Source: Hemerocallis citrina (lineage: Eukaryota > Streptophyta > Magnoliopsida > Asparagales > Asphodelaceae). Taken from it: DNA of 64,000 nucleotides. The first letter of the stretch is position 1, and each line of letters opens with the position of its first letter. The notes under the pieces are model-generated. The model searched no databases, was not told the DNA's origin, and was given only the letters and a program-made list of their open reading frames with translations. The position numbers and the translations under genes were made by a program. Positions 34,011 to 46,117 of the stretch are shown piece after piece. The DNA lies in contig CM030366.1 of the NCBI GenBank assembly GCA_017893485.1, forward strand, positions 46,994,283 through 47,058,282, in the 5' to 3' direction.

Positions 34011-35079
34011 TTACTCTCAATAAAGAAGAAGGAAGATGGGGAAAATGTTTAATCTTCTTTGTTCTTGTTGGGATAGGACATAAAAAGAAATAAATAAAGT
34101 GTTACTGATATTTTGTTCCGTCAGGCTATTACACAAAGACTTTAAATTGACAACCTAAATAATGAATCCAAGACCTCTCATTCATTGGTTTTATAAATTT
34201 TACTATCTGACCATATTGGTACGTGAAATATAGATTTCAGCACTTGCAGAAGGCACAAAGGGTTTCATCTATGGCTTTGTTATCATAGTCCCCATTGAAA
34301 ACACAACTACCAAGAGGTCCTTTAAGAAGAATCAGTCGCAATAATCCGTCAGCAACCTTTTTATCCACCTACAGGTTTAAATCACAGTATTTTAGCACAC
34401 AACACATCGAAATAAAGATCACAAAGGAGGTGTTTTAAAACCTACTTCCATGATATCTTTGAATTTTTCTACTGTACATCAGGAGGAGCAGTTGGAAGAT
34501 TGGACTGCTGCAAAATCAGGAGAATTTGCTTTATGATAGTATCGTCAATCCAGCCAAGTCGATGAGACATGTCAGCTGCCATTACCTGTATCATTAGAGT
34601 AAGACCAAGTCAGATGACAATTAAAGAGAAACTGTCATGCCCCGCTTCCCAAAAAGAGAATACGGAGTACAGATATGTGACTAGGCCCAGCGAATGATTT
34701 TCATCATCCATAAGCTGTCAGGATCTTTACAATATTTCACAAGAATAATCAGAGTCCGAAGTAAGAAAGTCAACCAAGCATGCATATATAAATCAAAATA
34801 CCAATAGGAAATACTTGAAAGCAAAATATTATAATCTCAAATATATCAAATATGGACAAGTCAATATTCCTGGGTCACATTGCCCAAATACAAATAAATC
34901 CAAGTATCAAATACAATTGTTCAAAATAAGCAACAAGAAATAATAATTGCAAAATTTCAGCAGCTAGTATCTCATGTCACTAACTCCATCTGGCAACTGT
35001 TCTCCAAAATCTGCAATTTAACAATTGCAGGAAGAGAAAAAAGAAAATAAACTTCCGTCAATGCAAGTTACGGGCCGCT

Positions 35080-35860
35080 TGTAGTGCAGGATACAAGTAC
35101 ATGGGAAAGAATAACAAATATCATGGAATAGGCATGATAACAAAATATAACAACTAGCATGAATCTTGAACATATCATGTAATGTAATGTGCAACAGGTT
35201 ATAGGTAGCATGTAACAGATATCAAGTATCATGCAAGCAAGTAAACAGGTAACATATGAACAGGTAAACATGTATTCAGGTATACAGGTAAACAGGTGTC
35301 AAGTATCATGTACATGTATCATGTAACATGTATTATGTAATAGGTAATCATGTAACAGGTATCATGTAACGGGTATAATGTATGTCGAGTCTTGTATTAT
35401 TACTATCTAGGTAGCACTTCATGCATCCCGATTTTTACTACATGGTTGCTACATACATGCAAATTTCGTTTAGGCTTAGTGGTGGGTTTCTATAGGGCCA
35501 TGTACTCAGACATCAAGAAACAGGTAACAGGTAAACAGACACAAATCACGTAGTGAAATCGTGGCAACAGAAACAGGCATGAATCATGTAGTCATGAAAT
35601 ATAGCAACATATAGTAATAACAGGCATGAATCATGTAATCATGAAACATGGCAATATATAATAATAATAGGCATGAATCAGTAGTCGTGAGTTCATGACA
35701 TAATATAATAATAACAGGCATGAATCATGTAATCGTGAGTTCATGGCAGAATATAATAATAACAGGCATGAATCATGCAAGTATGAAACATGGAAACAGG
35801 TAATGGGATTACGGGCCCCCTTCTGAGTACACATACCTATATTGTCCACTACTAAGGTTG
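35080..35860 (-). repeat. minisatellite in solo LTR E
   Basis: Two linked arrays: short AACAGGTATCATGT units at 35180-35380, and about 50-base units of AACAGGCATGAATCATGTAATC-type sequence with ATAATAATA at 35520-35790, about five copies. Confidence 0.7.
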
Positions 35861-38010
35861 TTCCCTTAACCCCGGCTTGATTATTTGTTATTATTATTAA
35901 ACAGGCATATACGCGTTACAAAACAGAGCAAGAATATCATGTCATAAATAAGTAATAGGTTCAGGTTGCAAGATAAACAAGTACAGGTGAAAGACAACAC
36001 ATAATAAGATAGAACAACGAAAATTCTAGTTCAGGACAGCAAGACTGTACCGCACTAAATCTGGAATTCCCATTGCTACAAACTTGCAAACCTGGATCCG
36101 TCAGAGAATCTGGAAAATAGACTCCCGGACGAATCCAACAAGTATATATAAGTCATATGGTATTTCACAAAAACATAACTCAAAACAGGTTTGAATCCAG
36201 AAAACAGGTTTAGCTAGAAATCAGAAGATTGTATTCAAAGTCAGAAAAACAGCATGAAAACTCATTAATTAAATCCACGAAAAATCTGGGGTATTATATG
36301 TATAGTAATAGTTAAGTTTCATAATTTTTCAATATAAATAGTTTAGTCAACAAAAATTAGAAAATATCAAGACACGACAATTTTGTAAATCTGGAATCAC
36401 AAACACTGCAGTACGAAAACAGCAATATCTCGCAAACCATAAATCAAAATCCAAATATGCTAAAAGGGTGATAAAATAGATACAGTAGGCTAACTTTCAT
36501 ATTCACAAATATTTTTCAAACAACAAGTATAATTAGGTCGAAAATCATGTTCTTTACTAAACAGTATGAAAAATCTGCTAGTATAGTAGTTGTTTATAAG
36601 TATAGAATTGTTTATAAAACTCATCAAATAAATCCACAAAAATTCAGGTTTATTCCAATCAGGTCTAGTTATACTGTGCAAAATATTGGATCAAAATAAT
36701 ACTTTTAACATCACTATAAAAATAGATTACTCTTCAGAATTCATAGAAAACAAAATCTGGAAATCTCTCTACAGCTCTGTAGTAAAATAGACATAACTCA
36801 CAACTCGTAAAACGAAACTGAGATCCGTCAGAAGGGTTGGAAAATAGACATAATTCTCTATAGTTCATGTTCACAAATAGTTTTAATATACCGACCTTAA
36901 TAAGGTCTAAAATACTGATAAAAAACGGGGAATCGACAAAATAGAAAATATCCTTCATGCACAAAATCAACTTGTTCATATAAAACTCATCCAAAACACA
37001 ACCAAACATGAAATAGGGTATACTAGTTGTCCAACCAACATGGTATAGGATATTTTGTAAGTCCACAACAATTATAGCACAAATAACACATCAAGTACAC
37101 GATATCACAAAATAACATGCATATATACATCCAAAAAAAAGTGGTCATCCCTAGTTGTTTCATGTCATGTATGTCGTGATGCAACTATGGTCGAATCAAA
37201 ACAATAGAGAAAATATATAACAGAGGATTCAAACACGAATTTTCACTAGAACCCAACTACACTACATGCGGTATTTAGTACTTGTATTACACAAAGAAAA
37301 GAATACAAGTTACTTGCCTGATAGACGACGACGGAAATGGCACAAAAACAAGAATAACGGGAACGGATTTCCGGGCAACAAACTCAACGAACAACGAACC
37401 ACAAATCACAACGAACACACGCGAACACACGAACACAACACTCACGAACCACGAACACAACCCCGAATCAACACACACACACCCTCAAACACCAAAAGAG
37501 CAAGAGGAAGAGAGGGAGAGAGCCGGGGCTGCGGTAGTGGGCAAAGGTGGCGACGAGGTCTGCCAGGGCTGTTGCGGTCCATTGGGACAGCACGGAACGG
37601 ACACGGGGGTGCCGGTGTAGTGGTGGTTGCGCTCGGGAGGAGCACAGGCCAAGGCTGCGGCTGTCGTGGCTGGCTGGAGGCAGGGCAGACAGGGTGCTAA
37701 TTGCCGGTGACGCTGCACTGGCTGAGCGACAGGAGGCCGAGGAGGGGAGCGACTGTCGATGACGTCGAAGGAAGACAGGGCCAGGCAGGGCTGGCACTGT
37801 CTGGCTGAAGCTGCTGTCGAGGACGAGTGCCGGAGTTCTGTAGTTGAGCCGGGACTTCGGGAGGGATGGAGAGGTGCAGCGAGAGCAACAGACGAGAGGG
37901 GAGAGGGTCGCGACACAAACATGCCAGAAGAGGGAGAGGTCGGAATAGGGTTAGGTGGCGGCTGAAGGGGTGCATGAGGAAGACGAAACAGCTGACGATA
38001 GGGGAAGGGT

Positions 38011-38020
38011 GTATATATAG
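38011..38020 (-). promoter_or_regulatory. TATA box of solo LTR E
   Basis: CTATATATAC on the minus strand, followed at about 30 bases by the start of a pyrimidine-rich leader. Confidence 0.55.
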
Positions 38021-40355
38021 GGGAGTATTAGGTTAAGGGTGTGGGTGAAACGGGTGGGGTTACTTGGTAACGGGTATCGGGAAGGGGTAAAGGGGATTAG
38101 TGCATAGGCTGAAAGGGGTTTTTAGGGTAATGGGTTAATGAGTTTGGGTGTGAAGTGGGTTTTGGGTTTAATGGATCATGGGTAAAAGGGTAGATGAAAT
38201 AGAATAGGATATAGGGTTTGAAACAAATATAAAATAAAATAAAATATATAATGGGTTATAGGGTTCTAAAACCAATAGGAAAATGAAATAATCAATAAGA
38301 TGTAGGTTTATATAACAAAATATAATTGTACTACAATATGGATATAATTTGAAATACTACTCGTACAATCAATATAATGGATTTTTAAATAGACAATCAA
38401 AGTTATAATAATAATAACAATAATCATAATAATAAAAATAAAAATAAAATAACCGTAGTAATAATAATACTATTGAATAGTAATAACGCCACTACTAATA
38501 GAGCTTGTATTATAATATAAGAATCATTTGAAAATAACAATACAGACAATTAATGAAAAGAACGAATTTTAATAGGAGATACAAAATATTTTTGAAATAA
38601 AAACGAATTTAAGAAAACGAATTTTTTTATAAAGAACCCAAACCAGATAATATACAGAAAAAGAAAATACACCCAAAATACAGAAAACGGAAAACAGGGG
38701 TTACAGAAACAATGAACAACAACGATGAAAAGTTGTGTGTACCATGCCAGTAGCAACAACTACTCCATGGAGCCACTGCCCATAGCCAATTCCGTTTTCT
38801 ATGGCCTGAAAAAGATCAATTATTGCAGTAAGTATGAAAGCTCATATAAAATTAGCAGTCATCATTGAGGACTATTTTAACTTCAAAATCACCAAATATA
38901 AAGGCTGAAGCATCAGAAATTTTACAAAAAGGAAAATCTTAAATAATTTCTCAAAGCAGGTAACCCATATATGCGAAGTGTGAAAAGTGATCATCTAAAA
39001 TTTGCAAATATCAGAAAGTTCAACTAGTTAATATTTGCTTGGAGATTCAAGTTTTTTCATGTCTTTTTCTGTCCGTAATCCTAAGTCAGTTAATCATATT
39101 TGCACCATAAGAGAGACATAAAGATTCAAACAACAAAGTTAAAATTTAGCATCGACTAACTGATACAAAGATTAGTTTCAGTTAACATCTTAGGAGGCAT
39201 TAAAATTTAAAGCAGTAACTTGAATTCAGATGGGGAATTACGTTAAAGGCATCTGAAAATTGTCATCTACACGAAATAATATATATACAGTAACATATCT
39301 TGAATTGGTAAAAATAAGAACAGACCTCAAAAGTGTCAACTCAACTTTTTACTGAATCATGGATTAGAGAGGAATTTCTTAGTTGACAAAATAATACGAA
39401 TTATTCACACACTATAGAATGCAGTTAGTTCATAAAATTTTGGAAATATTAACAGTGACGGGCAAACAAATTTTACTACAATAATCATGCTTAAATTAAG
39501 AAGTGATGGAAATGTTAGTTAGACTAAGAGAGGATGAAAAGTTATGCAACTTCATCAATATTGGAGATATTATGGTAGCACTGTAGCACAACTTAATAGA
39601 AAATAACATTCGAAAGAGATGTTGGCACAAGCTCAGAGTTTAAAATGTGTCTGAATTCGAACTGGTACAACTTCAAGTAAAAAGGAAACCTTTCTCTCCA
39701 AGCCATTTGAGTTAAGTTATTGAACAAAGTAGCAGTGTCATACAAATTAAAACATGAAACCTAATGCCGCCAAAGAGTTGTTTAATTAGATTTTTTCCTT
39801 CTTTCTATTTAATATTATTTTACTTAAAGAGTGTTTAGAAAGCTAATTAAGCAACTAACCAAACATGTCCGGCAAACAAAAAGAAGAAAGTAAGGTGTGC
39901 ATATGAAAAGAATGAGCACAAAACATACAAAGTTAAATCATAAGAAAAACTATTTAAGAACTGACATGGCCAAACGTGTGCCCCAAGTTCAAGGTAGCTC
40001 TCACTCCACCTTCCTTCTCATCTAAAGAAACAACCTTTGCTTTGTTTTCATATGATCTCTTGATAGCATAAATCAAGGCATTCGGATCCCTACATAAATA
40101 TATACATCTATATAAATATTTCAAGAAAGTCTTAAATGGTAATAAAAATCAGAAACATAAACTCAAATAAGTAAAGTAACAAATATTGGCCTTAATGTTT
40201 TCTATACCATCTGTATGGTAGAAAACATTAACTAATTGACCAATGAAAAGAAAATATAAACAATATAAAAGTTCAATGTCCTATTCCTCAGAGCATTGAA
40301 CTTTAATCTTCATCAAAACCACAAACATGCAGGATTCAAAAGAATACTATTCCTA

Positions 40356-40620
40356 CAGGTGGCTCAGAGCATAATGTCTAATTTCTTCACTGAAGCTTTT
40401 ATCTCCAGTATGGGTTTATCTGAGAATCTACGAAATATCAAGGAAATATGCACAAAACTGGATAGTAGTGTGAGTACCTCTACAACTAACCCTGCCAAAA
40501 GGGAGGAGTACTTATCATAGATATTAAATCAAGTTTTAATGGAACTTAATGGAGCTGAGTCTATGTCCACATTTGAGTTTATTGAGAGTGGATTATTGAG
40601 TCTATTTCTCTGGCATGATT
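40356..40620 (+). pseudogene. captured fragment resembling HECT ubiquitin ligase UPL3/UPL4
   Basis: An open stretch reads AQSIMSNFFTEAFISSMG then NIKEICTKLD, NPAKREEYLS, a TAG, and in the same frame ILNQVLMELNGAESMSTFEFIESG. The STFEFIESG motif with a preceding ILNQVL-E-L helix is what I know from the N-terminal armadillo-like half of plant UPL3/UPL4 HECT E3 ligases. The family call is from motif memory and needs a search. The internal stop and lack of flanking exons make it a dead fragment. It lies opposite in strand to the 3-dehydroquinate synthase exons. Confidence 0.5.
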
Positions 40621-42046
40621 AATTTATTCTCACTCTTTGTGATATTAGAGAGTTCCTCCTGCAAAACCCTTAAACATGACTTCCCATCAAGTAACCCATC
40701 AAGGAAAAATATCCAGAGATTTATCCATACATCAAAAATTTCAATTTTCAAGAACCTCATCCTCTAGATATTGTTGTTAAAAACCCCGGATAACGCTTTC
40801 ACTAAATCATTCTAGAGCGCTAAAAATCTATGCCTTGCCTTCACACTGTCTATTTCTACCATAATGCTTCAAAACATACTACGAAACTAAAAAATTTATC
40901 AATGTCAACACAATTATACTAGATACCACACTCAATTCCTCAACCCAACAAAACTAAACCAAACAAATATGATATTAGATCAACTCCTCAACCATAACCA
41001 ACATTTCTTTTTTCTATCTCAACCATAATCCCTAGTAGTCACATAGCTTACGGGAACAACTTAAGGTATTTATTAAGGATCATAGATTTGTCTTCCTATG
41101 ACAAAGATTAAGCATCTTAATTCTCCATAATCCAAATTTCAATCACCAAATCAACATCATAGTCCATCTAATATTTAATTTTCAAAAACACCATTTCCTC
41201 AGCATTCTAAGTTTATTTGGCTAGTTTCCAGATAGTCTACAAAGTGTAGTTTCACTATGGCAGCTATCTATCATGAATTCAAATCTAGTTTTTTTTAAAA
41301 TAAAGATAAAGCAAATAAATTCTATATTGATTCCGAGGACTCTAATATGTCATTCTTTATAACTACAATCTAATGTCCAAACATTAATGCAAAAATGTAG
41401 GTATTAGGAATCTATATACTAAAACCAGTAGTGTAAAACATAAGCTCATCTCAACTAACTTGGACTCACCCTACGCCTAATACTTCCAATCAATCACACC
41501 GCAAAAAAGAATCAAATATACAAAATCAAGAAGACAGAGAGAAGAAGTGGGGCTCACCCTAGCGGAAGAAGAGGAGGAGCACGGTGGATTAGGCGGCGGA
41601 GGAGAAGAAGAGGAAGATATGGCATATTCAACATAAGCGGGAGAGAGGAGGAGTCGTGGTGGGCAGAGGAGGCTCGAATTGCTTGAGCGGCGAGCGACGA
41701 TGGTGGCACCGATGAATCCGCAGCACCCGACGGCAGATCTTGAGTGGATGTGAGGTCTTGGAAGGTGGAGGATCTAGGGTTTCCCTACCTTCCCTGTCTT
41801 ATGTGAGAACTAATCAGAAAGTTGAATTGATTTGTGGGAGAAAGGGGAGAAATAGAGTGGATCTGGACCATTCGATCTGTATGCTACAGGGCCTACATGA
41901 CAGATTAGATCTGGACCATTGAATTTGAGTTTTGGGTTTCAAATTTTTGGGGAAAAATGTTTTGGGAGGTTAGATCTGGACCATTGATTTTCTTCAAATT
42001 GAAGGAGAGCCACTTGATAGCTTTTCTTTGTGTTTTATTATATAGA

Positions 42047-42334
42047 TTTTGTTACAGATATTTCATGTAACGATAAAACATACGTAATCGACACGTGTAT
42101 TGAAAACACTTGTAATACACGTAAAAACACAAAGATTAAAATTAATATTTGAGTTGGCTCAAATAGGATAAAAAATGAATTTTGAGAAAACGGAAAATGT
42201 ATAAATTGCATTGAAGAAATACGTAGGACATTTATATTAAAATACGTTACGTATATTACTCATAACAATACAAAATATATGTGCATAACACTCGTGGGCA
42301 AAATTGTCATAACTCAATTTTGCGGGGTGTTACA
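42047..42334 (-). mobile_element. stub of an LTR of family C, inverted
   Basis: On the minus strand it begins TGTAACACCCCGCAAAATTG (42334) and follows the first 290 bases of the LTR at 2375 closely, including GTCCTACGTATTTC and TATCCTATTTGAGCC. The Helitron cuts it at 42047. I could not find the rest of the LTR beyond the Helitron, so it was truncated earlier or replaced. The neighbouring base run AACAA (42335-42339) would be its TSD. Confidence 0.8.
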
Positions 42335-42339
42335 AACAA

Positions 42340-43097
42340 GCCGACCAACTCCCAAGAGAGAAAGAGAGGAAGAAGTACCTGTCACCCGGGCAGAGTTTCG
42401 AGAATTCAAAAAGGAAATCCTTAAAGCCGCTAACACCGTTCCATGCAGGAATAGACAAACTAGCCATCACCGCGCCACTCCTCCTCAACATGAAGAATCC
42501 CATAGGTCCACTCGATCCGAAAAGCAGGACAATGTTGTCCTTCAATGCCTCAAGAAGATGGAAGATCGTCATGCATTGCTGAAGCTAGAAAATGAAGGCA
42601 TGAAGGAACATACCGCTCCTCCAGGCCCCCTTTCTCCAGGAAATTTATTAAGGCGCCTGGCCCAACCAATTTCAAGATCTCAACCTTCGACTCTTACAAC
42701 GGGGAGACCGACCTAGTAGACCATATTAAGAGTTTTAAAACTCTCATGATGATCCACCAAGCATCTGATTTCCTCCTTTGTAAGATTTTTCTAGCAACCA
42801 TGAAGGGATCCGCATAGGAGTGGTTCTATCGTCTCTCTCCAGGGACCATCTTCTCCTTTAACCAACTTGAGGAGCTCTTCCTCACGCACCTCATCACTAG
42901 CTGCAAGACAGAAGACAAGCATCTCCCTACTTGACTTGAGGCAAATAGAAGGGGAGTCCCTTAAGAGCTATGTTCGGCGCTTCACCGCCGAGTCCCGTTC
43001 ATTCCCCCTGCTGGACTTGGGCGTAGCCACTGCTGCCTTTAGATATAATTTGAATCATGATCACCTCAAAGCCTCCATCGTCAAAAGACCTCCTCGG
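42340..43097 (+). pseudogene. gag: Tat-lineage gag, 5' part
   Basis: Broken frames read EVPVTRAEFREFKKEI, then, near 42680-42900, a retrotransposon gag capsid domain (DHIKSFKTLMMIHQASD, KGSA, EWFYRLSPGTI, FNQLEELF), then LRQIEGESLKSYVRRF. A TAG interrupts at KGSA-EWF and frameshifts follow. The capsid is cut at 43097 by the Sirevirus and resumes at 53016 after the CTCGG duplication. Confidence 0.7.
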
Positions 43098-43132
43098 TGT
43101 TGGATCCTGTAGGCAAGGCAAGAAACACTAGA

Positions 43133-43149
43133 GGGGGGGGGGGGGGGGG
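43133..43149. repeat. homopolymer G17
   Basis: Seventeen G near the LTR edge. The other LTR has G20 at 51607-51626. Confidence 0.9.
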
Positions 43150-43199
43150 TGAATAGTGTTTTATAAAAATAAAAAATGGAATTAAGATTTTCTTCTGCT

Positions 43200-43370
43200 C
43201 AGTCGACTTGAATAGATAAACCAGTCGAATGAAGCGACAATTAAGAAGAGTATTTTTAAAGCAAGTCTGAGGAGTCGACTTATAAATGAACCAGTCGACT
43301 TAACACACAAGTTTTCAGAGAGAGTAGTACGATTCTGACCAGTCAACTTACAGAAGTACACAGTCGACTG
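43200..43370. repeat. paired GTCGAC cluster in the 3' LTR (first)
   Basis: Sites at 43202, 43224 (GTCGAA), 43275, 43295, 43342 (GTCAAC) and 43363: three pairs spaced 20-22 bases. Variants are consistent with CpG decay or point mutation. The last site reads CAGTCGACTGTCCAGA, matching the chromovirus LTR. Confidence 0.88.
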
Positions 43371-44045
43371 TCCAGACAAGTTGCACAAAAAAATTATAAA
43401 GTAGGAAATGAAATGCAAGTTCAAAGAGATACAACCACAGAGTGCACACGATGTATCCTGGTTCAGTCCTCCCGACCTACATCTAGTCCCCAAGCAACCC
43501 ACTTGAGATTTTCCACTATTCTTGAAAAAATTACAAGAATACCCTACGGCGTTAGACAACAACCTTGTCCAACCCGTAGTCCTTTCTCACAACTAGAGAA
43601 AGCAACCCACTCTTCCACCAAGAGTGACAAACCTAACTCTACACCCTAGAGTCCTACTCTCCAACCGAAAGGAAAAGAAAACAATAAAATTGTTTACAAT
43701 CAACCTATACCCTTGTTGTGATTGTGATTTGTACATAGCTATTTGGTCGACTTCTGAATTCAATCCAAAACGAAATCGATGTTATACTGGACTGAAAATA
43801 GAGAACCAAGACTTAGTGAGTTTGAAAACTTTTATTTCTTGAAGGCACAATACTTAAACTTTTTTATCAAAAATGCTTGGAACTTTTCCATGGTGATTCT
43901 TAAGGCTCTATTTATAGATTAGAATCCCTGGACGTTGTAAAAACAGTTTCTTACAACTGTTAAACAACGGATAATAACGAATAAGATTTTTTTTAAATTC
44001 GAAAAAACAAGTTTTGAAATCAGTAAACTGTCGAAATGACTTGAA

Positions 44046-44147
44046 AAGTCGACTGGATTGCCGTTATGAGTCGACTGGTCAGAGTTTGAAGAAGATCAGA
44101 TAGTTTTGTACAGATTCATTCGACTGGTTCTAAATGGCAGTCGACTG
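44046..44147. repeat. paired GTCGAC cluster in the 3' LTR (second)
   Basis: Two pairs: 44048/44070 (22 bases) and a TTCGAC near 44118 with GTCGAC at 44139 (21 bases). The other LTR has lost one site of the second pair by a short deletion. Confidence 0.85.
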
Positions 44148-44552
44148 GTACTCAACAGCTGATCTAGTTCAAGCTGTTTTGACCTTCTGATTTTGTAAAA
44201 CACACAGTTATAAAAATTATGTGTGAGTGTGTGTGTGTGACAAGGCTGTACATCAATCTAAGACTCAACAAAAAGAAAATTACAATGTACAAGACACACA
44301 TAAATATAGGACATTTGAAGCTTTGGTCTTGACTTGAGTCTTGAGTCTTGAGTGAAGCTTTAGCCATTGTCTTTATATAGAGCTTTGCTTGATCATTGTT
44401 CAGCTTTAGAATATTGTGACTTACTTGATCAATTTGCTTTGAGGCCTTTGTGTATCATACAAGATAAACTTTGATACAACCTGCAATTATATGAAAAATA
44501 GCACAACAAACTTTGCATTGTGTTGTAATGATCAAAATCAAGAATCAATATT

Positions 44553-44565
44553 CTCCCCCTTTTTG
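44553..44565 (-). promoter_or_regulatory. polypurine tract of the Sirevirus
   Basis: On the minus strand AAAAAGGGGGAGAA directly precedes the 3' LTR. Confidence 0.8.
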
Positions 44566-45150
44566 ATGATGACAACACAATAGCTGATAATAAAAGGAAT
44601 TGAAGAAATACAAGTGTTCACATGCTCCCCCTATCAGATATACATCATGCATAGGTGAAAAAAAAACTGAAAAAGAAAAAAAATACAAGGCATGCATATA
44701 TTCTCACAGCAGAAAATTAAAATAAAATGCATATATTCTCACAACAGAAAATTAACATAAAACTGATATTGGATGTTCTCTCCCCCTTTGTCATCAACAA
44801 AAAAAACAAAATGGGAAGAAGAAATACTTCACACAAACAAAATAACAATGTATTCATAGAAACTTAGTCTTAGTTCAAACTAGTACAAAATAACAAAATG
44901 CAACAATGAGTAAAAAAATAGCAAATAAGAAAAATAGGAACTCATTAATCTTCGTCTTCGTCATCTTCGTCATCTTGAGAGGGAGGAAGAAATTGAGCAG
45001 TGAACAGGTGAGTAAGATGAGAGATTTGGGATTCAAGAACATCTTGACGATCCATGAGATAATTGACAGCATTATAAATACTGCGTGGATCATCAAAATC
45101 TGCTCGAGGGCGAGAAGAACTAGAAGTAGAAGACGGACGAGCTGAAGTGG

Positions 45151-46022
45151 CTAAAGGAACTTGAACTTGGGGGAAGTCCTAGTGGTTGACCTAGGTGGAG
45201 TAGCAAGAAGCTTCATGCGTGCTAAACTTGCACGATCAAAGCATTCATAGTGCTTGACAACATTGGTCTCTGAATCGAGATCGACATCATAAGCACAAAA
45301 GACACGAGTAAGTAGGGCACCAAAAGGAAGAAAAGTAGAATGAGACTTATGAAGTCTAGGAAAAATAATACGACCCCAATTTAGATTAATTTTGTCGAAT
45401 ATTTCATAGACGGCTTGTTGTAATTCCATGGAATACTGATCATAACTCCCTGTTTGAGGGATGATATTGTATGATAGTATCCGTGCAATAAGTTTTGCAA
45501 CAGGGGAATGGACTTATTTGACATAGGGGGTCCATGATTCGGCAAATAAATTTTAGATAAAATGGAGGCATCGTCCATCAAGATTTCTCCTAAGTCCAGT
45601 CCCTCATCGTCTATACCTATAATAAGATTAATTCTCTCGAATGTGAGTTTTATCTTCTTATTTTTGACAGAAGAATAAATGATTACCTCACCATCATCCG
45701 ATTGAATAACCCTCATATTTGTATAAAACAAGTAAATGAGTTGAGGGTAGTAGTAGGGTTGATTTTCTAAAGACAAGAATTCAAAAAGACTACAATGTTG
45801 AAACAATGACACAAGATTAAATCTATCAAGATCCGAAAAGTTAACAAATCGACCCGGAAAGATAATCATAGAACAAATGATGAACCATTTCTCTACAAGA
45901 TCTGGACTTCTAAGATATTGAGTGTAATCTCTAGAGGAAGAACCCTCATCTACATGAGAGGTTTTAGATCTCTTAGGAGCCATAATAGGAAAGGAAAGAG
46001 AGGGATGGAAGTATACCAACAA
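45151..46022 (-). pseudogene. extra ORF after RNase H, plant transposon-protein-like
   Basis: Two overlapping frames (46022-45381 and 45429-45151) form one product after a frameshift. It starts around MAPKRSKTSHVDEGSSS, then PDLVEKW, PGRFVNFSDLD, a QLIYLFYTNM region, VKNKKIKLTFERI, and later LPFGALLTRVFCAYDVDL. This pattern resembles the domain annotated in Pfam-type databases as putative plant transposon protein. Sireviruses often carry an additional ORF here, sometimes described as envelope-like. I see no signal peptide or membrane span. Function unknown. Confidence 0.55.
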
Positions 46023-46117
46023 GAAGACTTGAAAACTTCAAGGGAACTTGAAATTGACAAGAAAGAAACCGGATTGGAACCCCACAATTGCTGAAAATTG
46101 ACAACAGCAGCACGGTA

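Larger units (their letters stand above)
34633..38705 (-). mobile_element. solo LTR (family E) in the captured gene's intron
   Basis: A 4,073-base LTR. Plus-strand ends are TGTCATGCCCC and GGGGTTACA, flanked by the perfect duplication GAAAC at 34628-34632 and 38706-38710. The TATA box at 38011-38020 and GC-rich leader (37980-37330) show it is oriented on the minus strand. Its last 400 bases (35040-34633) match 63690-63900, so the LTR starting at 57661 belongs to the same family. The overlapping frames at 37266-37975 are the leader read six ways and are not genes. 36000-37260 and 38022-38700 are AT-rich and gene-free. Confidence 0.88.
34237..40089 (-). pseudogene. DHQS: captured 3-dehydroquinate synthase, last four exons
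   Basis: Four exons with consensus splice sites, on the minus strand: 40089-39966 ([17 protein letters not shown]…LNLGHTFGH, including the metal-binding His region), 38805-38743 (AIENGIGYGQWLHG), 34585-34446 (MAADMSHRLGWIDD, NLPTAPP), and 34368-34237 (VDKKVADGLLRLILLKGPLG to TGA). This is the C-terminal third of plastid 3-dehydroquinate synthase, which makes 3-dehydroquinate from DAHP in the shikimate pathway. Upstream exons with the NAD-binding region and transit peptide are absent. The third exon has lost a base after PPD, giving an early stop. The usual WLHGE reads WLHGV. The intron between exons two and three holds a 4-kb solo LTR. Confidence 0.9.
32725..42046 (-). mobile_element. large Helitron carrying host gene fragments
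   Basis: On the minus strand it starts TCTATATAATAAAACACAAAG (42046) and ends CACGGGCAAACCTAG (32725), with A before and T after. Both ends match the 982-base Helitron at 31125. Length is 9,322 bases, of which 4,073 are a later solo LTR. No Rep/helicase gene is present, so it moved by help from another copy. Passenger sequence: four 3-dehydroquinate synthase exons (34237-40089, same strand), a UPL-like fragment (40356-40620, opposite strand), and a GC-rich GAAGAGGAGG leader-like block at 41530-41760. The intervening segments 38806-39965 and 40621-41529 are AT-rich and intron-like with no recognisable exon. Confidence 0.8.
43098..44550 (-). repeat. 3' LTR of the Sirevirus
   Basis: 1,453 bases, matching 51571-53010. 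On the minus strand it starts TATTGATTCTTG where the other copy has TGTTAATTCTTG, so the conserved terminal TG is mutated to TA. Contains G17 at 43133-43149 and two GTCGAC clusters. Confidence 0.93.

Noticed and set aside
37266..37975. Several overlapping 70-145 codon frames on both strands
   Set aside because: They lie in the GC-rich leader of a solo LTR. Overlap in six frames reflects composition, and no domain is visible.
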